Source: Arthrobacter sp. B1I2 (GTDB lineage: Bacteria; Actinomycetota; Actinomycetes; Actinomycetales; Micrococcaceae). From it: a DNA stretch of 64,000 bases. Positions 24,194 through 39,200 of this stretch are shown in pieces. The stretch lies in assembly GCF_030816485.1 (NCBI RefSeq), contig NZ_JAUSYC010000001.1, positions 3,844,001-3,908,000 of the forward strand, written 5' to 3'. Numbering within the stretch: the first letter of the stretch is position 1; each line of letters begins with the position of its first letter. The notes beneath the pieces are model-generated. The model made no database searches, had not been told where the DNA came from, and saw nothing but the letters and a program-made list of their open reading frames with translations. The position numbers were made by a program, and so were the translations under genes.

Positions 24194-25702
24194 CTAGACG
24201 GTGACGCCCAGTTTCTCCAGGATCAGTTCGCGGACCCGGCCGGCGTCCGCCTGCCCGCGGGTGGCCTTCATGACCCCGCCCACGATTGCGCCGATGGCCT
24301 GGACCTTTCCGCCACGGATCTTGTCCGCGACGTCGGGCTGGGCCGCCAGTGCGGCGTCGATGGCTTCCAGGAGGGGCCCGTCGTCGGACACCACGGCCAG
24401 GCCGCGCTTCTCGACGATCTCTTCCGGGGTGCCTTCGCCGGCGAGCACGCCGTCCAGCACCTGGGTGGCCATCTTGTTGTTGATCTTGCCGGCTTCCACC
24501 ATGCGGCTCAGCTCCACCACGGTGGCGGGTTCGACGCCCAGCTGGCCGGGATCCACGTCCGCGGCCTTGGCGCGGCCCACGATCTCGCCCATCCACCATT
24601 TGCGGGCCACGGACGCTGAAGCGCCGGCAGCGATGGTTTCCTCGATCTCGTCCAGGACGCCCGCGTTCACAACGTCGCGGAACTCCAGGTCGGAGTAGCC
24701 CCAGTCGGCTTTGAGCCGCTTGCGCCGCTCGGCCGGCGGTTCGGGCAGCGTGGCACGCAGTTCCTCCACCCATTCGCGGGAAGCAACCACGGGGACCAGG
24801 TCCGGTTCCGGGAAGTAGCGGTAGTCATCCGCGTCGGACTTGGGCCGGCCCGAGGTGGTGGTGCGCGTGTCCTCGTGCCAGTGGCGGGTCTCCTGCACCA
24901 CGGGGTTGCCGGAATCCAGGACGGCCGCGTGGCGCTGGATTTCGTAGCGGACGGCGTGTTCGACGGCGCGCAGCGAGTTCACGTTCTTGGTTTCGGACCG
25001 GATGCCGAACCGTTCGCGGCCGTGCGGGCGGAGCGAGACGTTGGCGTCACAGCGGACGTTGCCGCGTTCCATGCGGGCATCCGAGACACCCAGGCTCTTC
25101 ACGATTTCCCGCACGGCGGCCACGTACGCCTTGGCCAGTTCCGGTGCGCGGGAACCGGCGCCCTCGATGGGCTTGGTGACGATTTCCACCAGGGGAACGC
25201 CGGCGCGGTTGTAGTCCACCAGGGAGAAGTCCGCGCCCTGGATGCGGCCGGTGGCGCCGCCCATGTGAGTCAGCTTTCCGGCGTCCTCCTCCATGTGCGC
25301 GCGCTCGATCTCCACGCGGAACACGGTGCCGTCCTCCAGTTCAACGTCCAGGTAGCCGTCGTACGCGATGGGCTCGTCGTACTGTGAGGTCTGGAAGTTC
25401 TTGGGGGTATCCGGGTAGAAGTAGTTCTTCCGGGCGAAGCGGCACGTTTCGGCGATCTTGCAGTTCAGGGCAAGGCCGATCTTGATGGAGGACTCCACCG
25501 CCGTCTTGTTCACCACGGGCAGGACGCCGGGCATGCCAAGGTCCACCTCGTTGACGTTGGTGTTGGGCTCGTCACCGAAAACGTTGGGCGCGGAGGAGAA
25601 CATCTTGGTCTTGGTGTTGAGCTCCACGTGGACCTCGAACCCCAGGACGGGATCGTACTTCTCCATGGCCTCTTCGAAGCTCAGGATGTCGTCCGTGTTC
25701 AT
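24194..25702 (-). CDS. gatB: Asp-tRNA(Asn)/Glu-tRNA(Gln) amidotransferase subunit B
   Basis: A 502-residue subunit that binds the misacylated tRNA and activates its acid side chain with ATP, using ammonia from GatA. The GatB start block [20 protein letters not shown] holds the family's EVHVEL signature. The kinase-like core includes [13 protein letters not shown] and RCDANVSLR. The helical YqeY-like tail that grips tRNA occupies the last 150 residues (for example [14 protein letters not shown]). Its ATG overlaps the gatA stop in TAATG, so translation is coupled. Last gene of gatC-gatA-gatB. Confidence 0.97.
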   Translation of the reverse strand: MNTDDILSFEEAMEKYDPVLGFEVHVELNTKTKMFSSAPNVFGDEPNTNVNEVDLGMPGVLPVVNKTAVESSIKIGLALNCKIAETCRFARKNYFYPDTPKNFQTSQYDEPIAYDGYLDVELEDGTVFRVEIERAHMEEDAGKLTHMGGATGRIQGADFSLVDYNRAGVPLVEIVTKPIEGAGSRAPELAKAYVAAVREIVKSLGVSDARMERGNVRCDANVSLRPHGRERFGIRSETKNVNSLRAVEHAVRYEIQRHAAVLDSGNPVVQETRHWHEDTRTTTSGRPKSDADDYRYFPEPDLVPVVASREWVEELRATLPEPPAERRKRLKADWGYSDLEFRDVVNAGVLDEIEETIAAGASASVARKWWMGEIVGRAKAADVDPGQLGVEPATVVELSRMVEAGKINNKMATQVLDGVLAGEGTPEEIVEKRGLAVVSDDGPLLEAIDAALAAQPDVADKIRGGKVQAIGAIVGGVMKATRGQADAGRVRELILEKLGVTV

Positions 25703-27276
25703 TATTTTGCCTCCTGGGTTTCGAGGGCCGGTGCGCCGGCAAGGTCGGGAGCCTGGTCCAGCAGCGGGCCGCCCCACTTCGCTTCGAGCAGCGATTCCAG
25801 GACAGCACCCACCCGGTACAGGCGGGCGTCCTCGCGGGCCGGGGCCAGCAGCTGGATGCCGACGGGCAGTCCGTCCTCGTCCGCCAGGCCGCCAGGCAGG
25901 GACAGGCCGGGGACGCCGGCCAGGTTTGCGGGGATGGTGGCGACGTCGTTGAGGTACATGGCCAGCGGGTCGTCCAGCTTTTCCCCCAGCGGGAAGGCCG
26001 TGGTGGGGGCGGTGGGCGAGATCAGGACGTCGGCCTTGGTGAAGGCGGCCTCGAAGTCGCGCTGGACCAGCGTGCGCACCTTCTGTGCGGAGCCGTAGTA
26101 CGCGTCGTAATAGCCGGCGGACAGGGCGTACGTGCCCAGGATGATGCGTCGCTTCACTTCATCGCCGAAACCGGCGGCGCGGGTGGCACCCATGACGCGT
26201 TCGATGGTCATGGGGCCCTCTTCGGGGAGGACGCGCAGGCCGTAGCGGACGCCGTCGAACTTGGCCAGGTTGGAGGAGGCCTCGGACGGCATGATCAGGT
26301 AGTAGGCGCCCAGGGCGTACTGGAAGTTGGGGCAGGAGACCTCCACGATCTCCGCGCCGGCTTCCTTGAGCAGCTCCAAAGCATCGTTGAAACGGTTTTC
26401 GACGCCGGCCTGGTAGCCCTCGCCGTGCAGTTCCTTGATGATGCCGATGCGCAGGCCCTCCACGTTGCCGGTCTTCGCGGCGGCAACCAGGTCCGCCAGC
26501 GGGTCCGGGAGGGAGGTGGAGTCGCGAGGGTCGTGGCCGCCGATGACCTGGTGCAGGAGGGCGGAGTCCAGGACGGTCCGGGTGACCGGGCCGATCTGGT
26601 CCAGCGAGGAGGCCATGGCGATGGCGCCGTAGCGGGAGACACTGCCGTAGGTGGGCTTCACGCCAACGGTTCCGGTGACCGCACCGGGCTGGCGGATGGA
26701 ACCGCCGGTGTCCGTACCCAGGGCCAGGGGGGCTTCGAAGGCGGCAACGGCCGCGGCCGAGCCACCGCCGGAGCCGCCCGGGATCCGGTCCAGGTCCCAG
26801 GGGTTGCGGGTGGGGCCGTAGGCCGAGTGCTCGGTGGAGGAGCCCATGGCGAATTCGTCCAGGTTGGTCTTGCCCAGGATGGGCATCTTGGCAGCGCGCA
26901 GGCGCTCCACCACGGTGGCGTCGTACGGGCTGTGCCAGCCTTCGAGGATCTTCGAGCCTGCGGTGGTGGGCTGGCCGATGGTGACGATGAGGTCCTTGAC
27001 GGCAATGGGTACGCCGGCCAGGACGTGCAGGGCCTCAGCCTCGGCACCGCCGGCGGCGCGGATGGCGTCGACCTCTGCCGCCACGGCGAGCGCTTCCTCG
27101 GCGTTGACGTGCAGGAAGGCGTTGACCTTGCCGTCAACAGCGGCGATGCGGTCCAGGTAGGCCTGGGTGGCCTCGACGGCGGTGACCTCGCCGGCGGCGA
27201 GCTTTTCGGCCAGCTGCGCGGCGGACAGGCGGATCAGGGTTTCGGCGCTGGTGCCGGTGGGGTTCTGTTCAGTCAT
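25702..27276 (-). CDS. gatA: Asp-tRNA(Asn)/Glu-tRNA(Gln) amidotransferase subunit A
   Basis: A 524-residue amidase-signature protein that releases ammonia from glutamine. The catalytic Lys is in [12 protein letters not shown] near residue 88. The Gly/Ser-rich region is [15 protein letters not shown], and the catalytic Ser pair is in [15 protein letters not shown] near residue 185. With gatB and gatC it makes Gln-tRNA(Gln) and, where needed, Asn-tRNA(Asn) from the mischarged forms. It follows gatC with a 2-base gap. The N-terminal 15 residues ([14 protein letters not shown]) are a short extension typical of actinobacteria. Confidence 0.97.
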   Translation of the reverse strand: MTEQNPTGTSAETLIRLSAAQLAEKLAAGEVTAVEATQAYLDRIAAVDGKVNAFLHVNAEEALAVAAEVDAIRAAGGAEAEALHVLAGVPIAVKDLIVTIGQPTTAGSKILEGWHSPYDATVVERLRAAKMPILGKTNLDEFAMGSSTEHSAYGPTRNPWDLDRIPGGSGGGSAAAVAAFEAPLALGTDTGGSIRQPGAVTGTVGVKPTYGSVSRYGAIAMASSLDQIGPVTRTVLDSALLHQVIGGHDPRDSTSLPDPLADLVAAAKTGNVEGLRIGIIKELHGEGYQAGVENRFNDALELLKEAGAEIVEVSCPNFQYALGAYYLIMPSEASSNLAKFDGVRYGLRVLPEEGPMTIERVMGATRAAGFGDEVKRRIILGTYALSAGYYDAYYGSAQKVRTLVQRDFEAAFTKADVLISPTAPTTAFPLGEKLDDPLAMYLNDVATIPANLAGVPGLSLPGGLADEDGLPVGIQLLAPAREDARLYRVGAVLESLLEAKWGGPLLDQAPDLAGAPALETQEAK

Positions 27277-27278
27277 GG

Positions 27279-27575
27279 TTATGCCTCATCCAGGATGGCC
27301 GGGACCTTGAAACGGTTCTCATCGGAATCCGGAGCGCCGGAGAGTGCCTGTTCGGCCGTGAAGGTGTGTCCAACAACGTCCTCGCGGAAGACGTTGGTGA
27401 GCGGAATGGGGTGGGAGGTGGCCGGGACGTCATCCCCGGCGGCCTCGCTGACGGACTTGACCGAATCGACGATGACGGCGAGCTCGCCGGCCATCCTGTC
27501 CAGCTCTTCGGCACTCATCTCGATGTGAGCGAGCCGCGCGAGGTGCGCGACGTCGTCACGGTTGATCGCAGCCAT
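27279..27575 (-). CDS. gatC: Asp-tRNA(Asn)/Glu-tRNA(Gln) amidotransferase subunit C
   Basis: A 98-residue small subunit that wraps round GatA and stabilises the complex. Marks are [20 protein letters not shown] at the start and the C-terminal [22 protein letters not shown] 27575 has GGGGAGA before it. A longer frame to 27695 crosses the terminator of the upstream gene. It is the first gene of the operon, whose promoter must lie in 27576-27635. Confidence 0.95.
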   Translation of the reverse strand: MAAINRDDVAHLARLAHIEMSAEELDRMAGELAVIVDSVKSVSEAAGDDVPATSHPIPLTNVFREDVVGHTFTAEQALSGAPDSDENRFKVPAILDEA

Positions 27576-27635
27576 GGATCTCCCCTGCAAAGTTCGTAAT
27601 TGTTTTCCGATCCAGTCTAGTGGGGAAACGCAGAT

Positions 27636-27671
27636 GCCCGTCTGACGGCCCCCAGCGGGCGTCAGACGGGC
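27636..27671 (-). terminator. Hairpin terminator after the citrate-type transporter gene
   Basis: Arms GCCCGTCTGAC (27636-27646) and GTCAGACGGGC (27661-27671) are perfect complements. It lies between the transporter stop (27723) and gatC and insulates the latter. Confidence 0.75.
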
Positions 27672-27722
27672 ACCTTCGATACCCGGTCCTGCCACGGGGG
27701 CAGGAGCGCGGGCAGCTACAGA

Positions 27723-29207
27723 CTAGCCGATTCCGATGGCTCCGGTCAGCATGCCGACGCCGAGCATCACCATGGAGATGACGGCGGTGCGCCACAGGAC
27801 CTTCTTGTGGTGGTCACCGAGGTCCACCTTGGCCAGTGAGACGAGCAGCAGGATGGCCGGTACCAGCGGGCTCTGCAGGTGGAAGGGCTGGCCGGTGATG
27901 GAGGCACGGGCCATGTCCGCGGCGCCCACCCCATAGTGCGCGGCGGTCTCACTCAGGACCGGCAGGACGCCGAAGTAGAACGCGTCATTGCTCATGAAGA
28001 ACGTCATGGGGATGCTCAGGATGCCGGTGATGACGGCCATGAACGGGCCCATGGAGGACGGGATGATCTGGACCAGCCAGGCGGACATCGCTTCAACCAT
28101 GCCGGTGCCCTTGAGCACGCCGGTGAGGACGGCGGCGGCCATGACCATGCTGACCACGGCCACGATGGACGGTGCGTGTGCGATCAGCTGGGCGCCCTGG
28201 TCCTTGACCTTGGGGAAGTTGACCAGCAGGGCGATGGCGGCGCCCACCATGAACACGAAGGGCAGCGGGACGATGTTGGCCACGAGGACCACCATGACGG
28301 CGACGGTCAGGGCCAGGTTGAACCAGAACAACTTGGGGCGCAGGGTGCTGCGGTTGGGATCCAGGGCGGTGTCGGCGAGTCCGGTGCCACTGTCCTCAAT
28401 GACGCTGTCGGTGCGCTCCAGCACGGCCACGGAGGATCCTGCCGGGGAGCCTTCGACGGCGGGGGCTGCTCCGCCGGGGTTGCCGCCCTTGCGTCCACGG
28501 CCGGTGCCTGCACCGGCAACGGAGGAGCCGCCGTCGGACGCTCCATCAAAGCCTTCAAGGGTGTCCGGGACGCCCCAGATCTCCGGGGCCGTGGCACGGA
28601 GGCGGTTGCGCTCCTGCAGGCCCAGCAGCCAGGAGAAGGCGAACACGACAACCAGGCCGGCCACCAGGGAGGGGATCATGGGGACGAAGACGTCGTTGAC
28701 GTCGATCTTCAGGGCGGTGGCGGCGCGGGCCGTGGGGCCGCCCCACGGCAGGATGTTCATGGTGCCGTTGGCCAGGCCGGCCACGCAGGTGAGGACCACC
28801 GGGCTCATCTTGAGGCGCAGGTAGACCGGCAGCATGGCGGCGGTGGTGAGGATGAACGTGGTGGACCCGTCACCGTCCAGCGACACGGCGGCCGCCAGGA
28901 TGGCGGTGCCCAGGACAACCTTGGCGGGGTCGTTGCCCAGCTTGCGGAGGATGAACTTCACCAGCGGGTCAAACAGCCCGACGTCGATCATCAGGCCGAA
29001 GTAGATGATGGCGAACATCAACAGGGCCGCGGTGGAGGTCATGGACTTCATGGAGTCCATCACCATGTCGCCGATACCGAGCCCGGCGCCGGCGAAAAGG
29101 CCAAAAACAGTAGGGACAATGATCAACGCCAGCACTGGCGTCAACTTCTTCGTCATGATCAGCACCATGAATACCGCGATCATGGCGAATCCAAGTAATA
29201 CCAGCAC
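27723..29207 (-). CDS. CitMHS-family citrate transporter
   Basis: A 494-residue protein with about 12 membrane segments. Family marks are GDGSTTFILTTAAMLPVYLR near residue 110, NILPWGGPTARAA near 150 and SNDAFYFGVLPVL near 410. CitMHS proteins bring in citrate with Mg2+ or another metal plus protons. Between the two halves (about residues 215-285) is an unusually long Gly/Ser/Ala-rich cytoplasmic loop (GGSSVAGAGTGRGRKGGN). GTG 29207 was chosen since AAGGAG is 7 bases upstream; the longer frame crosses the promoter region. It is divergent from a CitA/CitB-like pair, which probably induces it when citrate is outside. Confidence 0.9.
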   Translation of the reverse strand: MLVLLGFAMIAVFMVLIMTKKLTPVLALIIVPTVFGLFAGAGLGIGDMVMDSMKSMTSTAALLMFAIIYFGLMIDVGLFDPLVKFILRKLGNDPAKVVLGTAILAAAVSLDGDGSTTFILTTAAMLPVYLRLKMSPVVLTCVAGLANGTMNILPWGGPTARAATALKIDVNDVFVPMIPSLVAGLVVVFAFSWLLGLQERNRLRATAPEIWGVPDTLEGFDGASDGGSSVAGAGTGRGRKGGNPGGAAPAVEGSPAGSSVAVLERTDSVIEDSGTGLADTALDPNRSTLRPKLFWFNLALTVAVMVVLVANIVPLPFVFMVGAAIALLVNFPKVKDQGAQLIAHAPSIVAVVSMVMAAAVLTGVLKGTGMVEAMSAWLVQIIPSSMGPFMAVITGILSIPMTFFMSNDAFYFGVLPVLSETAAHYGVGAADMARASITGQPFHLQSPLVPAILLLVSLAKVDLGDHHKKVLWRTAVISMVMLGVGMLTGAIGIG

Positions 29208-29410
29208 GGCTGGGCTCCTTCTTTGTGAACAGCGGCACAGCGGTGTGACGCGTGCTACAGACTTTAGGGTGGCGTCCGTCACGGCAGTGCCTTTGGCGCA
29301 ATTGATTGGCATACTGCTTATTGGGAGCATTTTGCGCATTGTGCTCACCGGGCCACAGCGCTGGAACCGCAGACTCAGCCCACACCGCCAACACCCGTCA
29401 AGGAGGATGA
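29208..29410. promoter_or_regulatory. Divergent control region, transporter versus two-component system
   Basis: A 203-base gap. The stretch 29290-29345 is AT-rich for this genome and contains similar segments TTTGGCGCAATTG (about 29290) and TTTTGCGCATTG (about 29330), possible response-regulator sites. The ribosome site AAGGAGG (29400-29406) for the kinase gene is clear. No gene was seen. Confidence 0.4.
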
Positions 29411-31144
29411 ATGCAGCGTTCCGGGCCCCGGCCGCCGCTGCGGTTTTCCACCCAGACGCTGCTGCTGCAGCTGGCGGTGGTGCTGCTGGTGGTGCTGCTC
29501 AGCGCCTCGGTGCATGCCTGGCTGACGTACGACCGGGTAGGCAGCGACGCCGAAAACCAGGCACTGACGCTGGCCCGGACCGTTGCCTCGGATCCGGCGG
29601 TCAGGGCCGAGGTGCTGGCCGTCAGCGAACAGCCCGGCACTCCCCCGCCGGCCGAGCTCGTGGCCGGGCCGCTCCAGTCATCGGCCGAGGCAGCGCGGAC
29701 CCGGACCGGCGCCCTGTTCGTGGTGATCACCGACGAAACCGGGATCAGGCTGGCCCATCCTGATCCGCAGCGGCTTGGCGAGAAGGTGAGCACGGACCCG
29801 TCCGAGGCGCTGTCCGGGCAGGAAATCACCACCCGGAACACCGGAACGCTGGGTCCCTCCGCCGGGGCCAAGGTTCCCGTATATGCCCCCGGTACCGCCA
29901 CCGTGGTGGGCGAGGTGAGCGTGGGCTATTCCATGGAGACGGTGGCCCAGAGCGTGGCCCGCGACATCGGACCGGTGGCGTTGACGGCGGCCGGCGCCCT
30001 GCTGGCCGGGATCCTGGGGTCCTTCCTGCTGCGCCGCCGGCTGCAGCGGCTCACCCTGGGCCTGGAGCCGGAAGAGATCAGCACGCTGGTCCACGACCAG
30101 GTGGCGGTGCTGCAGGGGGTGGACGACGGCGTTATCGGCGTAAGTGCCGATGGCCGGGTGAGCGTTTTCAATGCCGCTGCGCAGCGCCTGCTGGGCTTGC
30201 CGGACCTGTCGGGCACGCGGTGGGCGGACGCCCCGGTTCCGGAACAGCTGAAGTCCCTTACCCGGGCAGCGTCCACCACCGCGGGTTCCACCGCAGACGC
30301 CCTGGAGCTGGTGGCCGGCGGCCGGGTGTTGGTGGCGAACGCCCGCAAGGCACTGCACCGGCGGGAGGACCTGGGCTGGGTCATCATGCTGCGGGACCGC
30401 ACGGAGCTGCAGCAGCTCACCCGCCAGCTGGACGCCGTGGGGACCATGTCCACCGCGCTGCGGGCCCAGCGGCATGAGTTTGCCAACCAGCTGCACACCC
30501 TTGCCGGTTTCCTGGGCATCGGCCAGCACCAGGAGGCGCGCGACTACCTGGCCGGGCTGGCCGCCACTGGTCCGCTGAAGTTCCCGGTTGACCAGGCCGA
30601 ACTTCTGCAGGACCCGTATCTGCAGGCGTTCGTGGGCGCCAAGGGTGTGGAGGCGGACGAACGTGGCGTTGCCCTCCGCATCGGCCCGGAGACCCTGGTC
30701 AGGGGGCAGGTCACGGAGGCCCAGGACGTGACCACCGTGTTGGGCAACCTGATCGACAACGCCGTCAACGCCGCCGTGGCGGGTTCAGCAGCGGACCGCT
30801 GGGTGGAGCTCGAAGTGCTGGACGAGCCGGGCGACGACGGCGGCACGCTGCACGTCGTGGTAGCCGACTCGGGTGACGGGCTGGCAGAAGGCACGGACGC
30901 GGAGGGCGTCTTTGCCGAAGGTTTCACCACTGCCTCCGGCCCCGTCCGTGCGGGTGGCGGGCAGGGCTTCGGACTGGCTTTGGCGCGCCAGCTGGCGCGC
31001 CGCCGCGGCGGCGACGTGAAAGTGCTTGAGCGCGGAGCCAAGGGCGGGCCGGGCGCCGTGTTCATGGCGACGCTTCCGCATACGACGGCGGGAAACCCTG
31101 CCGCCACCATCCAGGGGGCAGCCGGAAAGGATGAGAATGGCTGA
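29411..31144 (+). CDS. CitA/DcuS-type sensor histidine kinase
   Basis: A 577-residue membrane sensor. TM1 is at about 16-38 (LLLQLAVVLLVVLLSASVHA), an extracellular PAS-like sensor domain at about 39-180 (ALFVVITDETGIRLAHPD), TM2 at about 192-212, and a cytoplasmic PAS at about 220-330. The H-box RAQRHEFANQLHTLAGFLGI has phospho-His near residue 357, typical of the CitA family, and the ATPase has an N-box NLIDNAVNAA and GQGFGLALARQLARR. It probably senses citrate or another di/tricarboxylate. It overlaps the response regulator gene by 8 bases and starts after a strong AAGGAGG. Confidence 0.92.
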   Translation: MQRSGPRPPLRFSTQTLLLQLAVVLLVVLLSASVHAWLTYDRVGSDAENQALTLARTVASDPAVRAEVLAVSEQPGTPPPAELVAGPLQSSAEAARTRTGALFVVITDETGIRLAHPDPQRLGEKVSTDPSEALSGQEITTRNTGTLGPSAGAKVPVYAPGTATVVGEVSVGYSMETVAQSVARDIGPVALTAAGALLAGILGSFLLRRRLQRLTLGLEPEEISTLVHDQVAVLQGVDDGVIGVSADGRVSVFNAAAQRLLGLPDLSGTRWADAPVPEQLKSLTRAASTTAGSTADALELVAGGRVLVANARKALHRREDLGWVIMLRDRTELQQLTRQLDAVGTMSTALRAQRHEFANQLHTLAGFLGIGQHQEARDYLAGLAATGPLKFPVDQAELLQDPYLQAFVGAKGVEADERGVALRIGPETLVRGQVTEAQDVTTVLGNLIDNAVNAAVAGSAADRWVELEVLDEPGDDGGTLHVVVADSGDGLAEGTDAEGVFAEGFTTASGPVRAGGGQGFGLALARQLARRRGGDVKVLERGAKGGPGAVFMATLPHTTAGNPAATIQGAAGKDENG

Positions 31145-31799
31145 TGATTTTCGCGTCCTGATTGTGGACGACGACTTCCATGTGGCCAAGCTCCATGCGG
31201 CCTATGTTGACTCGGTGGCCGGCTTCCTGGCCCTGGCCCCCGTAGGCACGGCGTCCCTGGCTCTGCAGGCCATCCACAGCCTGCGGCCGGACCTGGTGCT
31301 GCTGGACGTCTACCTGCCGGATGCCTCCGGCCTGGACCTGCTGCAGCAACTGGATGTGGACACGATCATCCTCAGCGCCGCCTCCGATGCCGCCTCCCTC
31401 CGCGTGGCGTTCCGCCGCGGCGCCCTGGGGTACCTGCTCAAGCCCTTCACCGCGGAGTCGCTGTCCCAGCAGCTGCGCTCCTATGCCCGGTACCGGCGCC
31501 TCCTGGGCCAGCCGGGGGCACTGGACCAGGAGGCGGTGGAACGCGCCAAACGTGCGCTGATCCCGGGGGACGTCACACCGTCGTCGAAACCCCGCTCGGC
31601 CACCGAAGCAGCCGTACTGGAATCCCTGGTCCCGGGCGAGCAGTATTCTGCCGCCGAAGTGGCCTCCCGGGTGGGCGTCTCCCGGGCCACCGCCCAGCGG
31701 TACCTGTCCTCCCTGGCGGACGATGGCGCGGTGGACATCCAACTCCGCTACGGAACCACCGGCAGGCCCGAGCACCGATACGGCCTGCCGGCGCGGTAG
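31137..31799 (+). CDS. CitB/DcuR-type response regulator
   Basis: A 220-residue regulator. The receiver domain (residues 1-120) has the acidic pair in VLIVDDDFHVAKL, the phospho-Asp in LVLLDVYLPDASG near residue 55, Ser in IILSAASD and Lys in YLLKPFTAE. The C-terminal helix-turn-helix is YSAAEVASRVGVSRATAQRY at about 175-195. ATG 31137 gives GGAAAGG at 7 bases and overlaps the kinase stop. It should bind the divergent gap at 29208-29410 and activate the transporter gene. Confidence 0.92.
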   Translation: MADDFRVLIVDDDFHVAKLHAAYVDSVAGFLALAPVGTASLALQAIHSLRPDLVLLDVYLPDASGLDLLQQLDVDTIILSAASDAASLRVAFRRGALGYLLKPFTAESLSQQLRSYARYRRLLGQPGALDQEAVERAKRALIPGDVTPSSKPRSATEAAVLESLVPGEQYSAAEVASRVGVSRATAQRYLSSLADDGAVDIQLRYGTTGRPEHRYGLPAR

Positions 31800-31818
31800 G
31801 ACTGGTTAGTTAGGGCTG

Positions 31819-32322
31819 CTACAGGTCGCGCCGGTAAACCAGCAGTTTTGTGTCGGTTCCCGGGACGAACCAGTCCCGTTCGGGGACGCGCTGGAAGCCG
31901 GTCTTGCGGTACAGGGCGTGCGCGCTTTCCCAGGCTTTGCCCGTGGTGAGTGCCACGCCACGGATACCGGGAAGGGTGTGCGCGTGGCTGAGGATGGCAT
32001 CCACCATGGCCTTGCCGGCTCCGCTGCGCTGGACGGCAGGGTCCACCACCAGCATGCGGAATTCCAGCTCGTCGTGCAGTGCGATGTCCGCGTACGGTTC
32101 GCCCGCGAGCGCCAGCGTGACCGAGCCGATGACCGTTCCTTCACGTTCAGCCACCCAGACGGTGGCCTGCCCGGCGCGCTCTGCGACGTCCATGATCTTG
32201 ACCATGTACGGGTGGGCGGCGTCGTCGAAGTAGCCTGCGGCGAGGTAGGAGTCGCCGGTGATGCGGGCAACGGCGGCGAAGTCGGCCTCGATGGCGGGAC
32301 GGATGGTTAACTGCTGCTGCAC
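31819..32322 (-). CDS. GNAT-family N-acetyltransferase
   Basis: A 167-residue protein with a single GNAT fold. It has the start LTIRPAIEADFAAVARIT, the beta4 strand FRMLVVDPAVQRSGAGKAMV carrying the acetyl-CoA loop (QRSGAGKA), and the ending ALYRKTGFQRVPERDW. The acceptor is unknown. The start is GTG 32322. It converges on the response regulator with 19 bases between the stops, and lies downstream of the broken phosphatase gene in the same direction. Confidence 0.85.
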   Translation of the reverse strand: MQQQLTIRPAIEADFAAVARITGDSYLAAGYFDDAAHPYMVKIMDVAERAGQATVWVAEREGTVIGSVTLALAGEPYADIALHDELEFRMLVVDPAVQRSGAGKAMVDAILSHAHTLPGIRGVALTTGKAWESAHALYRKTGFQRVPERDWFVPGTDTKLLVYRRDL

Positions 32323-32455
32323 CCGTCAATGGTAGTGGTGCTCGGGCTGCGGATTGGGCGGAAACGCGCTTTCCGTGACCGAACTATCAGTACCGGGGCC
32401 GCCGGCGGCTTTCACCGGGCCCGCAGGGAACGCCCGGCCGCCGAAAAGCAGTCAC

Positions 32456-36197
<3,742 letters not shown>

Positions 36198-36262
36198 CTT
36201 CTACAGCGCCCTGCAGGGCCGCAAATTCCAGCAGATCGCGGCCCCGCCGTCACAGGCCTGGT

Positions 36263-39200
36263 TCAGTCCCGGTTTTCAGGCGGCAGCGCCACCTGGATCT
36301 TCCGTGCCTTGCCGCGTCCCACCACATACCCGCGGCCGGGGATGAAGTCGGGGCTGACCCTGCCCAGGGACGTGTTGAGCAGGCTGTCGCCTTCAATGTC
36401 CCCGGGGTTGAGCAGCAGGCCGCGCCGGCCCGACTTGAACGGCTGGGCAAGCTGCCAGGCGGAGGACCAGGTGGAGGACTCCGACTCCCCCACCACCCAT
36501 TGGTCTGCCTTCAGCGATGCCGTGACCAGCTGCGCCATCCCGGATTCGGCGATGGTGTCGGTGAACTCCGTGAGGCCTTCAATGAAGATGGCCACAGTTC
36601 CCGGGTTTCCGGTGGAGTGTTCCACCAGGTCCTCCACCACCTCGGCGAGGTCGTCCGGACCCACCACGGCGCGGTTCCAGATAGGGAGGGAGGCGACGGC
36701 GGACCGGCGGGACGCCAGGTAGATCAGCTCGACGGCGGGGTTGGACCTGCGCAGGGCGTACGCCAGCGTGACCAGCGCCACGGTACGCCCGGCTCCCGGC
36801 GGGCCTGCCAGCAGCAGCGGGCCGCGCGCCATGATTTCCGCCGGCTGCAGGGACTCGTCGTCCACGCCGATGACGGGGAGGTCCGGGCTGCCGGCGGGCA
36901 GGACATCCAGGTCCACCTGCTCGGGCAGCCGCTCAATGCCCGGCGCGGTTTCCAGGCCCTGGCGCAGCATGGCCTCGCTGAGCTTGTGGACTTCGCGGGC
37001 CTGCAGGGCAAGGTTCGAGTTGCCGCCGAGGACGGCCAGCTGGACTTCAAGCCCGTCCAGCAGCCCGCGGCCCGGGGGCGAGGTGGCGGTGAGGACGTCC
37101 CGGGGCACGTCCAGGGAGATGTAGTCGTCCTCCGAGGAGAGGCGCAGGACCAGGCGCCGCTGGATGGAGGCAAGCAGTGAGGCAGGGACGGCGTTTGGCC
37201 GGTCCCCCGTCACCACCAGGTGGATGCCCAGGGTCCGGCCGTCGGTGGCCAGCTGCAGGAAGATGTCCCAGAGCCCGGAGAGCTTGCTGTGCTCATACGC
37301 TTCACGGAAGGCGGACATGCCGTCCACCAGCACGAAGATCCGTTTCTCGTCCGGCCGGTTGGCCAACTTCCGGTACTCCACGATGGTGGACGCCCGCACC
37401 TCGGCGAACTGCGCGGAACGCAGCTCGGCGATGTCCCGCAGGAGGCGCAGCAACCGCCCCACGCGTTCCACGTCGTCGCCATTGATGATCTCGCCCACGT
37501 GCGGAAGCTCCTCAAGCATCCGCAGCCCGGCAGAGCCGCAGTCGATCCCGTAAACGTGGACCGGGCCGCCGCGCGGGGTGACGGCCGCAGCGATCGCAAT
37601 ACCCCGCAGGGCGGCGGACTTGCCGGAACCGCCCGTGCCGTAAATGGCCATATTGCCGTCCCGGTCCGGTTCGTAGAACACGGTTGGCTGGTCCTGGTGC
37701 ACAGGGTCATCCGCCACACCGAGCAGCAGCTGTTCGTCGGTGCGGGGATTGGGCAGCTTGGAGAAGTCGTAGGTCTTGGCCAGTTCGTCCAGCCATGGCT
37801 TCCGTGGCGGCTTGATGGCCAGGGTGTCCGCGGCGTGCACGATGGTGGAGGTCATCCTGGCGATGTCGTTGGGGCCGGCCGGTTCCGGAGCCGCAGGTTT
37901 GTCAGGGGCAGGGGCTTCCCAGCTGGGACCGGAGCCGAAGGCCATCTCCACGATGTCGATCTGGGGACGCTGGGGCTTATCCGTGGTCCAGCCGCCGGCG
38001 TAGCCCGTCTGGAATCCCTGGATCCGGCCAGGCCCGGTCTTGGCGGCACCGCGGCCCGGAATGGCGGGGTCGAAATACGCTGCATCCGGCACCCCGAGGA
38101 TGTCGGTGGCATCCTCCTCGTCAGCCATGCGCAGCGCCACGCGGAGGTTGGTGTTGGCACGGAGGTTGTCCTTGATGACACCCGCCGGCCGCTGGGTGGC
38201 CAGGATGAGGTGCAGGCCCAGGGAGCGGCCACGGGCAGCCACGTCCACCACGCCGTCCACGAACTCCGGCACGTCACTGGCCAGCGCGGCAAACTCGTCC
38301 ACGATGATGATCAGGTACGGCGGTGCATCCGGGTCCGCCTCCCGGTGCAGGGCCAGCAGGTCTTTGGCTTTTTTACGGTTCAGGAGCTGCTCACGGTAGT
38401 GCAGCTCCGCGCGCAGGGACGTCAGGGCCCGCCGGACCAGGTGCGGGGAAAGGTCCGTGACCAGGCCCACCGTGTGCGGAAGGTTGATGCAGTCCGCGAA
38501 CGCAGCGCCGCCCTTGTAGTCCACGAAAAGGAAACTGACGCGGTCCGGGCTGTAGGCCGCGGCCATGCCCATCACCCAGGACTGCAGGAACTCGGACTTG
38601 CCGGCGCCTGTGGTGCCGCCCACCAGAGCGTGCGGCCCTTCGTTCTTCAGGTCCAGGTACAGCGGCTCGATGCCTTTGGACCCAACCAGGGCCCGGAGGG
38701 TGCCGTTGTCCTTGCGGTTGGCCACGGCGGTGGCGTGCACAGAGTTGTTTTCCGTCCAGCGCTCGGCCACGGCCTGCGGGTTGTCCAGGAAGTCGTTGCC
38801 GATCAGGGTTGCGTAGGAGACGGCGCGGGGCAGGTCGGAGTCGTCGTTGACGGGTTTGCCCACGTCCACCACCGGTGCCAGCATCCGGGCGAGCTGGGCC
38901 GCGAGCTCCGCGTCGACACTTTCGCAGCTGACCGGGTAGGTGTGGCGGCCCAGGCGGACCTGGCCGGTGGTGGTGCCGTGGTCTCCGTCCACCACCATGA
39001 AGTCGCGGCAGGCGGCAGGCAGCGCCTGGACCTCGGTGGCAACCCACAGGACGTGCACACCTGAGTCGGGACCCCGTTCGGCCAGCCGGGTGAGGCGGCC
39101 GCGGTCCACGGGCGCGTCGTCTTCCACGATGACCAGCACGGACGGGAGGACCGGCTCTTCGAGCTCATGCTTCAGGGGGTCGATGCCGGGGCGCAGATCG

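Noticed and set aside
37220..39064. 614-codon + strand frame opposite the EssC/EccC-like gene
   Set aside because: Shadow of the ATPase gene; no domain and His/Asp/Arg-rich nonsense composition.
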